The notes under the pieces were generated by a model. It did no database searches and was not told the origin of the DNA. It worked only from the letters and a program-made list of their open reading frames with translations. From Alphaproteobacteria bacterium (GTDB lineage Bacteria; Pseudomonadota; Alphaproteobacteria; TMED109): a DNA stretch of 63,345 nucleotides. The translations under genes were made by a program, and so were the position numbers. This document shows, one piece after another, positions 50,523 to 58,688 of the stretch (position 1 is its first letter; each line of letters starts with the position of its first letter). Location of the stretch: the NCBI GenBank assembly GCA_022825235.1, contig JAJDYI010000048.1, positions 1-63,345 of the forward strand, given 5' to 3'.

Positions 50523-50554
50523 CGGCCCGGCCGGCGGATCAGCTGGCCGGGCCG
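50523..50554. terminator. bidirectional hairpin between convergent genes
   Basis: A 10-bp arm CGGCCCGGCC at 50523-50532 pairs with 50545-50554. It lies 14 bases after the DUF1501 stop and overlaps the last codons of the aminotransferase on the other strand. No T tract is visible. Confidence 0.5.
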
Positions 50555-51387
50555 TAGACGTGGTCCCGGTAGAGTTCCCGGATCCGGCAGGTGACCGGAC
50601 CCGGGGTACCGGTACCGACGTCAGTGCCGTCAAAGTTGACGACCGGCACGACGAACGATGACGTGCTGGTGAGAAATGCTTCATCGGCCGTGCCGGCCTC
50701 GGAAAGACTGAAGCCCCGCTCCACGATCTCGATGTCGTTTGCATCGGCAAGTTCCAGAATGACCTCGCGGGTGATGCCGCCGAGCACGTGTTCGCAGAGC
50801 GGATGCGTGTACACGGACCCTTTCCGCACGATCCACGCATTGGACGACGATCCTTCGGTCACCACGCCGTCTCGGACCATCCAGCACTCGAATGCGCCGG
50901 CCTCGTGCGCATGCTGCTTGGCCAGAACGTTCGGGAGCAGGCCGGTCGTCTTGAGGTCACAACGCTGCCAACGGAGATCGTCGCCCGAAACCACGGCCAC
51001 CCCGGAGGCCAGCGAACTCGAGAACGGTGACCAGGCGCGGAGGGTCACCATGAGCGACGCCCGGGGTCTTGCCGGGAACGCGTGGTTTCGTGGCGCCTGG
51101 CCCCGGGTCACCTGCAGATAGAGCAGGCCGTCCCGCAGCCGGTTGCGCCGTAGCACCTCGTCCAGCACGACACGCAGTCCAGCATCGGTCATGGGCGCCG
51201 GCAACCCAAGCCCTTCACGCGACCGCGACAACCGTGCGAGATGAAGTTCGAGGTCGATCAGTCGTCCTGCGACCAGTGCGATGACCTCGTAGACACTGTC
51301 GGCGAATTGCAGCCCACGGTCCTCGACCGGAACGGTGGTCCGACCGAGGTCAGAGTAGTGCCCGTCCACATACGCGACACGGGCCAC
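50539..51387 (-). CDS. dat: D-amino-acid aminotransferase (fold type IV PLP enzyme)
   Basis: 282 residues. The N-terminus has Val-Asp-Gly-x-Tyr and Glu-Asp-Arg-Gly-Leu-Gln-Phe-Ala-Asp-Ser-Val-Tyr-Glu, as in D-alanine transaminases. The PLP lysine lies in Arg-Cys-Asp-Leu-Lys-Thr-Thr-Gly-Leu-Leu-Pro-Asn-Val (near residue 146), and Glu in Val-Val-Thr-Glu-Gly-Ser-Ser-Ser-Asn near 178 holds the cofactor. It interconverts D-amino acids and 2-oxo acids in the cytoplasm, supplying D-Glu or D-Ala for cell wall or degrading D-amino acids. It could also be read as a branched-chain type IV enzyme, but the Lys region favours the D-type. Confidence 0.88.
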   Translation of the reverse strand: MARVAYVDGHYSDLGRTTVPVEDRGLQFADSVYEVIALVAGRLIDLELHLARLSRSREGLGLPAPMTDAGLRVVLDEVLRRNRLRDGLLYLQVTRGQAPRNHAFPARPRASLMVTLRAWSPFSSSLASGVAVVSGDDLRWQRCDLKTTGLLPNVLAKQHAHEAGAFECWMVRDGVVTEGSSSNAWIVRKGSVYTHPLCEHVLGGITREVILELADANDIEIVERGFSLSEAGTADEAFLTSTSSFVVPVVNFDGTDVGTGTPGPVTCRIRELYRDHVYGPAS

Positions 51388-51795
51388 GTTCAGCCTCCCT
51401 GTCCGGGCACGGCTGCCAGCAAGGCCGCGGTTGGGAGAACTGCGCCACCCGACATCAGCGGGTGATGAAACACTTGTGGCCGCACACCGACCTCCGGTTC
51501 ACTTCACGCCCCATACCGCAGCGTGACGTCTCGCCGACCCGGAATGGTTTCCACCGCATCAGCATTCCCGATATCGCATCTCTAGCACATTCCGCTCACC
51601 GGAAACGACCGGCCCGCCGCCCGTGTGGCGCAAGACTTAGGACATGCGGCCTCACCGCATCTCGTCCGCGGTACGTGCTTGCCCGGTGGGCGGCAGCCGT
51701 GCGGCTCGCCTGCCCCCGCCCCGATCCGGGCTCGCATGCCATACACTCGGGCACCGCTTCTCCGACCAAACCACCCCAGACGTTGTGACAGAGCC
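51388..51795. other. divergent intergenic region before thrB
   Basis: About 400 bp. No gene supported. It must hold promoters for dat (minus) and thrB (plus), but no clean hexamer pair stood out. Confidence 0.4.
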
Positions 51796-52764
51796 ATGGC
51801 CGTCTACACGCAAGTCAACGCGGACCAGGTCAAGGCCTTCATCGCCAACTACGACATCGGCCCGCTGGAAACCTACGTCGGGATCGCGGATGGTGTGGAA
51901 AACACCAACTACCTCCTGTTTACCGGCTCAGGACGCTACATCCTCACGCTCTACGAGAAGCGCGTTGAGGAATCCGACCTGCCGTTCTTCCTTGACCTGA
52001 TGGATCATTTGAGCGACCGCGGAATTCCCTGTCCGGTCCCGGTCCATGATCGAGCGGGCAACACGCTCGGTCGGCTCGCCGGCCGGCCTGCGGCGCTGGT
52101 CACGTTCCTGGAAGGGGTTGCCCGTTCGCGGATCGAGCCCGTGCACTGCCGTTCAGTTGGACGGGCCCTGGCGCGCCTCCACTCCGCCAGCTCTGACTTC
52201 GGGGAGTCACGCCCGAACGGTCTGTCGCTCGGTGCGTGGAAGCAAACCCTGATGCAGTCGGAGGTGCGACTCGAGAAGTACGATTCGGGTCTCTACCAGG
52301 AAGTGCGAGACGACTTCCTACACATCGCAGAAGCCTGGCCAAAGTCCTTGCCCGAAGGCGTTATCCACGCTGACCTGTTTCCCGACAACGTCTTCTTCAA
52401 GGACGGCGAAGTCAGCGGACTCATTGACTTCTACTTCGCCTGCAATGATCTCTTCGCCTATGACCTCGCCATCTGTATCAACGCCTGGTGTTTTGAGCGG
52501 GATGCGGACTTCAATATCACGAAGGCGGGTGCGCTTCTGAAGGGGTACGAGGAGAATCGCAAGCTGTCGGCCGGAGAAATCGCAGCGCTCCCCGTGTTGT
52601 GCGCGGGATCGGCCATGCGTTTTCTCTTCACGCGTTTGGTCGACTGGGAAACCACCCCGTCGTCGGCAATGGTGCGGCCGAAGGACCCGGCCGAGTACCT
52701 GGGCCGCCTTCGTTTCCACCGGGCGGCTCGGGGACCGGACAGTTACGGACTCGGGACCTCATGA
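51796..52764 (+). CDS. thrB: homoserine kinase type II
   Basis: 322 residues from the ATG at 51796, which matches the family N-terminus (Met-Ala-Val-Tyr-Thr). It belongs to the aminoglycoside-phosphotransferase-fold ThrB of alphaproteobacteria. Motifs seen are Gly-Val-Glu-Asn-Thr-Asn-Tyr (glycine-rich loop), Tyr-Glu-Lys-Arg, the catalytic His-Ala-Asp-Leu-Phe-Pro-Asp-Asn-Val, and Gly-Leu-Ile-Asp-Phe-Tyr. It phosphorylates homoserine in threonine synthesis. The next gene, rnhA, overlaps its stop, a pairing common in alphaproteobacteria and the best taxonomic hint in the window. Confidence 0.94.
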   Translation: MAVYTQVNADQVKAFIANYDIGPLETYVGIADGVENTNYLLFTGSGRYILTLYEKRVEESDLPFFLDLMDHLSDRGIPCPVPVHDRAGNTLGRLAGRPAALVTFLEGVARSRIEPVHCRSVGRALARLHSASSDFGESRPNGLSLGAWKQTLMQSEVRLEKYDSGLYQEVRDDFLHIAEAWPKSLPEGVIHADLFPDNVFFKDGEVSGLIDFYFACNDLFAYDLAICINAWCFERDADFNITKAGALLKGYEENRKLSAGEIAALPVLCAGSAMRFLFTRLVDWETTPSSAMVRPKDPAEYLGRLRFHRAARGPDSYGLGTS

Positions 52765-53201
52765 TCGAAAAACCGACGATCGTGTACACGGACGGCTCCT
52801 GCATCGGTAATCCTGGCCCGGGGGGCTGGGGGATCGTCATCGAGGCCCCGACCGGGGTCCGGGAGATGTCGGGCGCCGCCGCGAGCACCACGAACAACCG
52901 GATGGAGCTGATGGCGGCCATCCGGGCGCTCGAGGAAATCGAGCCCGGTGCTCCCGTGCAGATCGTTACCGACAGCCGGTATGTGATGGACGGAATTACT
53001 TCCTGGATGGCGGGGTGGCGGCGGCGCAACTGGCGGACAGCCGGCGGCAAACCGGTGAAGAACCAAGATCTCTGGCGGCGGCTTGAGCAGGCGGCAGCGA
53101 AACATGACGTGCAGTGGCGGTGGGTGCGCGGCCACACGAAGGATCCGGGCAACGAACGGGCAGACGCGTTGGCGCGGGCCGCCTCCTCGGACACTCGTTG
53201 A
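52761..53201 (+). CDS. rnhA: ribonuclease HI
   Basis: 146 residues, ATG overlapping the thrB stop. All catalytic acids are present: Asp in Val-Tyr-Thr-Asp-Gly-Ser-Cys-Ile-Gly-Asn-Pro-Gly-Pro, Glu in Asn-Asn-Arg-Met-Glu-Leu, Asp in Thr-Asp-Ser-Arg-Tyr-Val, and the last Asp in Asn-Glu-Arg-Ala-Asp-Ala-Leu-Ala. The handle helix (Trp-Arg-Arg-Arg-Asn-Trp-Arg-Thr) is also kept. It degrades RNA in RNA-DNA hybrids during replication and R-loop removal. Confidence 0.96.
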   Translation: MIEKPTIVYTDGSCIGNPGPGGWGIVIEAPTGVREMSGAAASTTNNRMELMAAIRALEEIEPGAPVQIVTDSRYVMDGITSWMAGWRRRNWRTAGGKPVKNQDLWRRLEQAAAKHDVQWRWVRGHTKDPGNERADALARAASSDTR

Positions 53202-53274
53202 TGACTGCAGCGGCGTGGAAAATCGCGAGGCGATCCTCCATATTCAAGCCGACTTCGTGTCATACTGTGACGAC

Positions 53275-53367
53275 GGATGGGTGGCCGAGCGGCTGAAGGC
53301 GCTCCCCTGCTAAGGGAGTATACGGTGATGAGCCGTATCGCGGGTTCGAATCCCGCCCCATCCGCCA
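53275..53367 (+). tRNA. tRNA-Ser (anticodon GCU)
   Basis: A 93-base cloverleaf. Acceptor stem GGATGGG (53275-53281) pairs with CCCATCC (53357-53363), and CCA is encoded at 53365-53367. The anticodon stem CTCCC/GGGAG encloses loop CTGCTAA with anticodon GCT at 53309-53311. The T arm is GCGGG-TTCGAAT-CCCGC. The long extra arm between the anticodon and T stems is as required for serine tRNAs. AT-rich DNA and an island with a recombinase remnant follow directly. Confidence 0.96.
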
Positions 53368-53499
53368 CTTCCTTCTTTTAAGCTATTGTATTATCACATG
53401 ACGTGAGGAAACTCTGAAAACATATATACACTTGAATATACAAATGAACAGTCACTTCCATCCGTCGCCAGAATTGCGGCACTCACGGCCCCACTATGT

Positions 53500-53855
53500 A
53501 CAGCGTCTTGCCGGGGTGCCATTAGTCTCCTTCAGCCCAGCCAGCATTCGTTCCTCGATGGCTACGCCGTAGATGTCACCGCGGTCGGCGCAGGTCCCGT
53601 TCATCACGTGGTTCAAGCGGCCGCAACAGTCCTGCCCGCGCACAGCGGATGGGCCGCCGGCGGACGCTGCGCACCAGCAATACCGACAGCAGGTGCCGTG
53701 GCCAGTGCGGCCCGTTCAGGCGGTTGGCTTGCGCTGACCGCACGGTCTCGATCACGGTCGCGTAGCGCTCCATCAGCTCGCCTTGCCGTTCCTTGACCGC
53801 CTGCCACAGTGCCTCGCCCACGATGCAGAGTTCTGGTACCGGACAAGAGGGCATG
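53500..53855 (-). pseudogene. remnant of a large serine recombinase, C-terminal part
   Basis: On the minus strand from about 53850, one frame reads Ile-Val-Gly-Glu-Ala-Leu-Trp-Gln-Ala-Val-Lys-Glu-Arg-Gln and later Arg-His-Leu-Leu-Ser, the segment that precedes the zinc ribbon of large serine recombinases. After a frameshift near 53665, the next frame gives Gly-Gly-Pro, Val-Arg-Gly-Gln-Asp, Asn-His-Val-Met-Asn-Gly-Thr-Cys-Ala, and Ile-Glu-Glu-Arg-Met-Leu-Ala-Gly-Leu. The catalytic N-terminal domain is absent. This is the debris of the enzyme that may have inserted the island. Confidence 0.7.
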
Positions 53856-53943
53856 GTCAGTCGCTGCGCAGAATTCAGAGGACTGCCCGGCTGTAGAATG
53901 GAGGAACGGATTATGCGTCCACGGGTTGGGTCTGGAATGGTCG

Positions 53944-56733
53944 ATGAACGCCGTTGAGATCGAGGAAGCAATCTCTGCGCTTGCCGAGCGCCCCTTCGAG
54001 GCAGGGGAGTTCCCGTTCGCGTTCCTCCAGGCATTCGGCAACAAGGCGACAACGATCAAGCGCCTCCGCTCTGGAGCGTCGAACAACTCCGACCTCGGCG
54101 GGGTTCTTCAACGCAGCCACATTCACATCAAGGTTTGCCCGGAGGGAGAAGCGGCCGCGACGCTCGCTGCGCTCAAGGCGAGCCCGGAGACCGTTCGGGC
54201 CAGGGCCAAGTTCGTGCTTGCCACCGATGGCAGAGATTTCCACGCCGAAGATGTGAACAGCGGCGACGTGATCGTCTGCGACTATCCCGACTTCCCCGAG
54301 CACTTTGGCTTCTTCCTCCCGCTCGCCGGTATCACGACAGTCAAGCAGATCCGGGAAAGCGCCTTCGATATCAAGGCGACGGGCCGTCTCAACAGGCTCT
54401 ATGTCGAACTGCTGAAAGAAAACCCCGACTGGGGTGCCATCGATCGTCGGCACGAGATGAACCACTTCATGGCGCGCCTCATTTTCTGCTTCTTCGCTGA
54501 GGACACCAACATCTTCAACCGCCAGAGCCTCTTTACCAACACCGTCGAAAGAATGAGCGCAGCCGACAGTTTGAACACCCACGAGGTGATCGGAGAGATC
54601 TTCCGCGCAATGAACACGGAATCCACGGGACGGAAGAGTGTCGATGTCCCCCGCTGGGCCGCTTCGTTTCCGTATGTGAACGGAGGGCTCTTCGCGGAGT
54701 CGACGGACGTGCCCCGGTTCAGCCGTATCGCACGATCATACCTGCTCCATATCGGAAGCCTCGACTGGAAGAAAATCAATCCGGATATCTTCGGATCGAT
54801 GATCCAAGCGGTCGCGGACGACGAGGAGCGCGGCGCGCTCGGCATGCACTACACAAGCGTGCCGAACATCCTGAAGGTGCTCAACCCGCTGTTCCTCGAC
54901 GATCTTCGCGAGAAGCTGGATGAGGCGGGGACGAATCTTCGCAGGCTTTTGAACTTGCGCAACCGAATGGCGCGCATCCGGGTTTTTGACCCGGCCTGTG
55001 GATCCGGCAATTTTCTGGTGATCGCCTACAAGGAAATGCGCGAGATAGAGGCTGAAATCAACGAACGGCGGCATGAGAAGCACCGGCGAACCGACATCCA
55101 TTTGACCAACTTCCGTGGGATCGAACTGCGCGACTTTCCCGCAGAGATCGCCAGGCTCGCCCTCATCATCGCAGAGTTTCAGTGCGACGTACTCTATCGT
55201 GGGCAGCAGGAGGCGCTGACTGAATTCTTGCCGCTCGACGCCGAAAATTGGATCACCTGCGGCAATGCGCTGAGGCTCGACTGGCTCACGCTCTGCCCGC
55301 CCACCGGAACGGGCGTCAAACTACACGCCGACGATCTCTTCAAGTCACCTCTCAAACAGCCCGAGATCGACTTCCAGAACGCGGGAGGTGAGACCTACAT
55401 ATGCAGCAATCCTCCGTATCGCGGCAGCCAGCGGCAGACCGGCAATCAGAAGGCGGACCTGAAGGCGATATTCGAGGGACGGACGAAACACTGGAAGTCT
55501 CTCGATTATGTCTCCGGCTGGTTTATGAAGGCGGCGGCCTATGGAACGAGCACCGATGCCGCCTCCGCATTGGTGTCGACGAACTCGATCTGTCAGGGCC
55601 GCCAAGTCAACACGCTGTGGCCCCTGGTATTCGATACCGATCACCAAATCTGTTTTGCCCATACATCCTTCAAGTGGGCAAATCTTGCCGCTCACAATGC
55701 GGGCGTGACAGTAGTCATCGTCGGAATCTCCAATCACGCCAACGGAAAGCGCCGCTTATACTCGATGTCCGACGACGGCAGTGGCGTTGTCAAGGACGCG
55801 GACAACATCAACCCATACCTCGTGGCCGCACCGAATTTTGTCGTGCGGCCGGCCCCGGAACCGCTGAGCGACATCACGGAGATGAACTTCGGCAACATGC
55901 CCAACGATGGTGGCCATCTCCTCTTGGATGCGGCCGAAGCGACTGGTGCAATCGGAAATCACTCTGTCGCCCCGTCCTTCATCCGCCCGTTCTTTGGCTC
56001 GCAAGAGTTGATCCGCGGAATTGGACGACGATGCATTTGGGTCAACGAGGACGAATTTGAAGCCGCCCGTACGAACGACTGGCTGCAGGCGCGCTTTGCG
56101 GCCGTAAGAAGGAAGCGCTCTGAGTCTGACAGGACGACGACGAAGCAATTGGCGACCGTGCCGTTTCGGTTCGGAGAAGTTCGACAAACAGGATTGGAAA
56201 CCGCAATTATCGTTGCAAGAACGTCTTCGGAACGTCGCGAATATCTTCCCGTCGGTTTCATGTCACCCGGAACCATCGTTTCCACCGAAGCTTTCGCCCT
56301 TTACGACGCCCCGTTATGGAACATGGCGCTGATCGCCTCTCGGCTGCATCTCGTCTGGATTGCGACGGTCTGCGGCAAGCTGGAAACTCGATACCGCTAC
56401 TCCAACACACTTGGCTGGAATACCTTCCCGGTGCCGACGCTCACGGCGAAGAACAAGGATGACCTGACGGCCTGTGCGGAAAACATCCTGCTCGCCCGCG
56501 AGACACATTTCCCAGCGACCATCGCAGAGCTATACGATCCGGAGACGATGCCTGACATTCTGCGCGTCGCACATGAGCGCAATGACGAGGTGCTGGAGCG
56601 CATCTATATTGGCCGTCGGTTGCGAAACGATAGCGAACGATTGGATTTGCTACTCAGTCTTTACGTGAAGATGGCAGGGCCGAAGAGAGATGCAGTGAAG
56701 GAATCCCGGGAGACTCGAACATGCGATTCATAA
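53944..56733 (+). CDS. MmeI/YeeA-like DNA methyltransferase
   Basis: 929 residues from the ATG at 53944; the frame is open further back over sequence unrelated to the family. An N-terminal domain is followed by a helical linker (Met-Ala-Arg-Leu-Ile-Phe-Cys-Phe-Phe-Ala-Glu-Asp near 180) and a gamma-type adenine methyltransferase: motif I Phe-Asp-Pro-Ala-Cys-Gly-Ser-Gly-Asn-Phe (348-357), motif IV Asn-Pro-Pro-Tyr (489-492), and then a target-recognition region. I cannot see the Asp...Glu-x-Lys nuclease motif that MmeI-type enzymes carry at the N-terminus, so it may only modify DNA. It overlaps the ATPase gene by 13 bases. It probably marks self DNA for the system. Confidence 0.88.
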   Translation: MNAVEIEEAISALAERPFEAGEFPFAFLQAFGNKATTIKRLRSGASNNSDLGGVLQRSHIHIKVCPEGEAAATLAALKASPETVRARAKFVLATDGRDFHAEDVNSGDVIVCDYPDFPEHFGFFLPLAGITTVKQIRESAFDIKATGRLNRLYVELLKENPDWGAIDRRHEMNHFMARLIFCFFAEDTNIFNRQSLFTNTVERMSAADSLNTHEVIGEIFRAMNTESTGRKSVDVPRWAASFPYVNGGLFAESTDVPRFSRIARSYLLHIGSLDWKKINPDIFGSMIQAVADDEERGALGMHYTSVPNILKVLNPLFLDDLREKLDEAGTNLRRLLNLRNRMARIRVFDPACGSGNFLVIAYKEMREIEAEINERRHEKHRRTDIHLTNFRGIELRDFPAEIARLALIIAEFQCDVLYRGQQEALTEFLPLDAENWITCGNALRLDWLTLCPPTGTGVKLHADDLFKSPLKQPEIDFQNAGGETYICSNPPYRGSQRQTGNQKADLKAIFEGRTKHWKSLDYVSGWFMKAAAYGTSTDAASALVSTNSICQGRQVNTLWPLVFDTDHQICFAHTSFKWANLAAHNAGVTVVIVGISNHANGKRRLYSMSDDGSGVVKDADNINPYLVAAPNFVVRPAPEPLSDITEMNFGNMPNDGGHLLLDAAEATGAIGNHSVAPSFIRPFFGSQELIRGIGRRCIWVNEDEFEAARTNDWLQARFAAVRRKRSESDRTTTKQLATVPFRFGEVRQTGLETAIIVARTSSERREYLPVGFMSPGTIVSTEAFALYDAPLWNMALIASRLHLVWIATVCGKLETRYRYSNTLGWNTFPVPTLTAKNKDDLTACAENILLARETHFPATIAELYDPETMPDILRVAHERNDEVLERIYIGRRLRNDSERLDLLLSLYVKMAGPKRDAVKESRETRTCDS

Positions 56734-57980
56734 GCCTGCACATGACGGATTTTCGAGGCACGAGGAATCTAGAGGTTAACTTTGACCCGGACATGACTGT
56801 TGTCATTGGCCGCAACGGCGCTGGCAAGACTTCCATTCTTGATGCTCTGGGCATGTTGATAAAATTCGTGCACAACTACCACCATAATGCTCTTACTTTG
56901 AATTCGGAGGTCGGGCATACTATTCAAGATATCCGAGTGGGCGCTGAAGCCAGTAATTTGGAATTGCTGATCGAAGTGAACAATCCCCAAACTAATTCGG
57001 TTGCTCGCGATACTTTGAAGTTTAGTTTTGACAGAAACAAGCGCTCGTCCAGTTTAGAGATTTCTAATAGAAAATGGAAATGGCCGGATACACTTGAGCC
57101 TAAACCCCGCTTTGTGTTTTATCGACAAGAACGCGGATTTGAACAGAAATCCTCCGGCTGGAATGGGGACAAGAGTACAGATGTTCTCGACCTGAAATCT
57201 GTTCAGACTCAATCTCTTGAGAAGGACATGCGTGCGATCCGCGATCTAGAGAAATGGTGGGATCTCCGTGATGCGCAGGAAGCCCGACTTGTGCGGGACA
57301 CGAGCCGGGACTATCGAGATCCCCAGCTTGAAGCCATCCGTAACCTAATTGCGAAGATCGACAGTTTCTCCGGCATTGCCTTCAGTTCAACCGCCTCGCC
57401 TTCCGGCCTGTATTTCGAAAAGAATGACGGGACGGCGGTTCATGTCGGCAATCTTTCCGCCGGCGAGCGCTCCTACCTCATTGTGCTCGCAGATCTGGCT
57501 CGTAGATTGCAGGTGTTTGCTCCCGACAAGCCGCTTCAGGAGATACCCGCAATCGTCTTGATTGACGAGATTGAGCTCAACCTGCATCCGGCTTGGCAAA
57601 GCGAAATCGTACCGACCCTCACAGGCGTCTTCCAAGCGTGCCAGTTTATTGTGACCACACATTCCCCGCAGGTTCTTTCTGGCGTCCAGAGTCGACAAGT
57701 CCGCATTCTGGAACTGGATTCCTCGGGAACGACGACAGTCTCCACTCCTCTCAGCACGCGAGGGCGGACAAGCAACTATCTGCTGGAAGGCGTCTTTGCA
57801 GCATCGGAGCGCTATCCGCCGATAGACAGCTTGATCGACGACTTCAATGCCGCCATCGACCGAGAGGACGTCTCTGCGGCAACGAAAGCACTCGAAGAGA
57901 TTGAGCAGGAAATAGGTGACGATGCGCCGACCCTGCTCGTCCTGCGCAAGCGACTCAAGAAGCTGCGGAACGGGGCATGA
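56721..57980 (+). CDS. Septu/retron-type SMC-like ATPase (PtuA-like)
   Basis: 419 residues. Walker A Gly-Arg-Asn-Gly-Ala-Gly-Lys-Thr-Ser (30-38), ABC signature Leu-Ser-Ala-Gly-Glu-Arg (245-250), Walker B Ile-Val-Leu-Ile-Asp-Glu-Ile-Glu (Asp282, Glu283), and switch His314 in Thr-Thr-His-Ser-Pro. There is no TOPRIM domain, unlike GajA/OLD. In Septu and several retrons such an ATPase controls an HNH nuclease encoded immediately after, as here. The first 700 bp are visibly more AT-rich, with different codon choice from the flanking genes, which suggests a separate origin. Confidence 0.85.
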   Translation: MRFISLHMTDFRGTRNLEVNFDPDMTVVIGRNGAGKTSILDALGMLIKFVHNYHHNALTLNSEVGHTIQDIRVGAEASNLELLIEVNNPQTNSVARDTLKFSFDRNKRSSSLEISNRKWKWPDTLEPKPRFVFYRQERGFEQKSSGWNGDKSTDVLDLKSVQTQSLEKDMRAIRDLEKWWDLRDAQEARLVRDTSRDYRDPQLEAIRNLIAKIDSFSGIAFSSTASPSGLYFEKNDGTAVHVGNLSAGERSYLIVLADLARRLQVFAPDKPLQEIPAIVLIDEIELNLHPAWQSEIVPTLTGVFQACQFIVTTHSPQVLSGVQSRQVRILELDSSGTTTVSTPLSTRGRTSNYLLEGVFAASERYPPIDSLIDDFNAAIDREDVSAATKALEEIEQEIGDDAPTLLVLRKRLKKLRNGA

Positions 57981-58594
57981 GAGGGAGCCATGACAAGAGG
58001 ACGCCTCCGGAATTGGTGGGCTGGCTAACTCTTGAAAATCCCAACTGGCAGCCCTCCTATCCGTTTCCGACCGATATCCGGCGATCCGTCGTGGATGCAC
58101 TACGGGAAGCTCAACGCGGACTGTGCGTCTATTGCGGGCGACAGTTGCACCCCAACAGTCCAGGAAGGTTCCATATCGAACACTTCCGCCCGCGATCCTC
58201 ATACCCTGATCTCTCCGTTGAACTCTCGAACCTGTTCCTGAGCTGCGGCCCCGAATTGGAGGCGGGAACACCCTCGGAGACCTGCGGACATGCAAAAAGC
58301 GATCGGTTCGATGAGGCTGGTTGCATCGAGCCCGACTATCCCGCGTGTACGTATCGCTTCCGTTTCCTCCTGTCGGGCGAAGTGGCCCCTCGATCAGATG
58401 ACGATGCCGCGGCCGGGACAATGATCGAATTGTTGAACCTGAACCATCGGGAACTCAGAAAGGATCGGTCGGACATCCTCGACCGTATCGACGGCGAAAA
58501 CCTCGATTTTTCTGATTTCGTCGATCCGCAGACCTGTGAAGCACAGAGCTATGCCCATATCGTGTGTGAGCGCCTTGGCACAGTCATTCCATAG
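57977..58594 (+). CDS. HNH endonuclease (PtuB-like)
   Basis: 205 residues, ATG overlapping the ATPase stop (ATGA). A zinc-binding Cys50-x-x-Cys53, the active-site segment His66-Ile-Glu-His69-Phe-Arg-Pro, Asn85 and a second Cys pair (90, 103) give the compact HNH form found in Septu PtuB and retron HNH effectors. The C-terminal half, with Leu-Leu-Asn-Leu-Asn, is also typical. It would cut DNA when released or activated by the ATPase during phage infection. Confidence 0.87.
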   Translation: MRGSHDKRTPPELVGWLTLENPNWQPSYPFPTDIRRSVVDALREAQRGLCVYCGRQLHPNSPGRFHIEHFRPRSSYPDLSVELSNLFLSCGPELEAGTPSETCGHAKSDRFDEAGCIEPDYPACTYRFRFLLSGEVAPRSDDDAAAGTMIELLNLNHRELRKDRSDILDRIDGENLDFSDFVDPQTCEAQSYAHIVCERLGTVIP

Positions 58595-58688
58595 CGGCGG
58601 ACGCGCGTTGGAGCGTATCCAGCCCCCCCCTGTTCGCGGCCCGGGCCAATGAGGACGGGCTCGCATCCACCGGCGATCGGGACATTCC

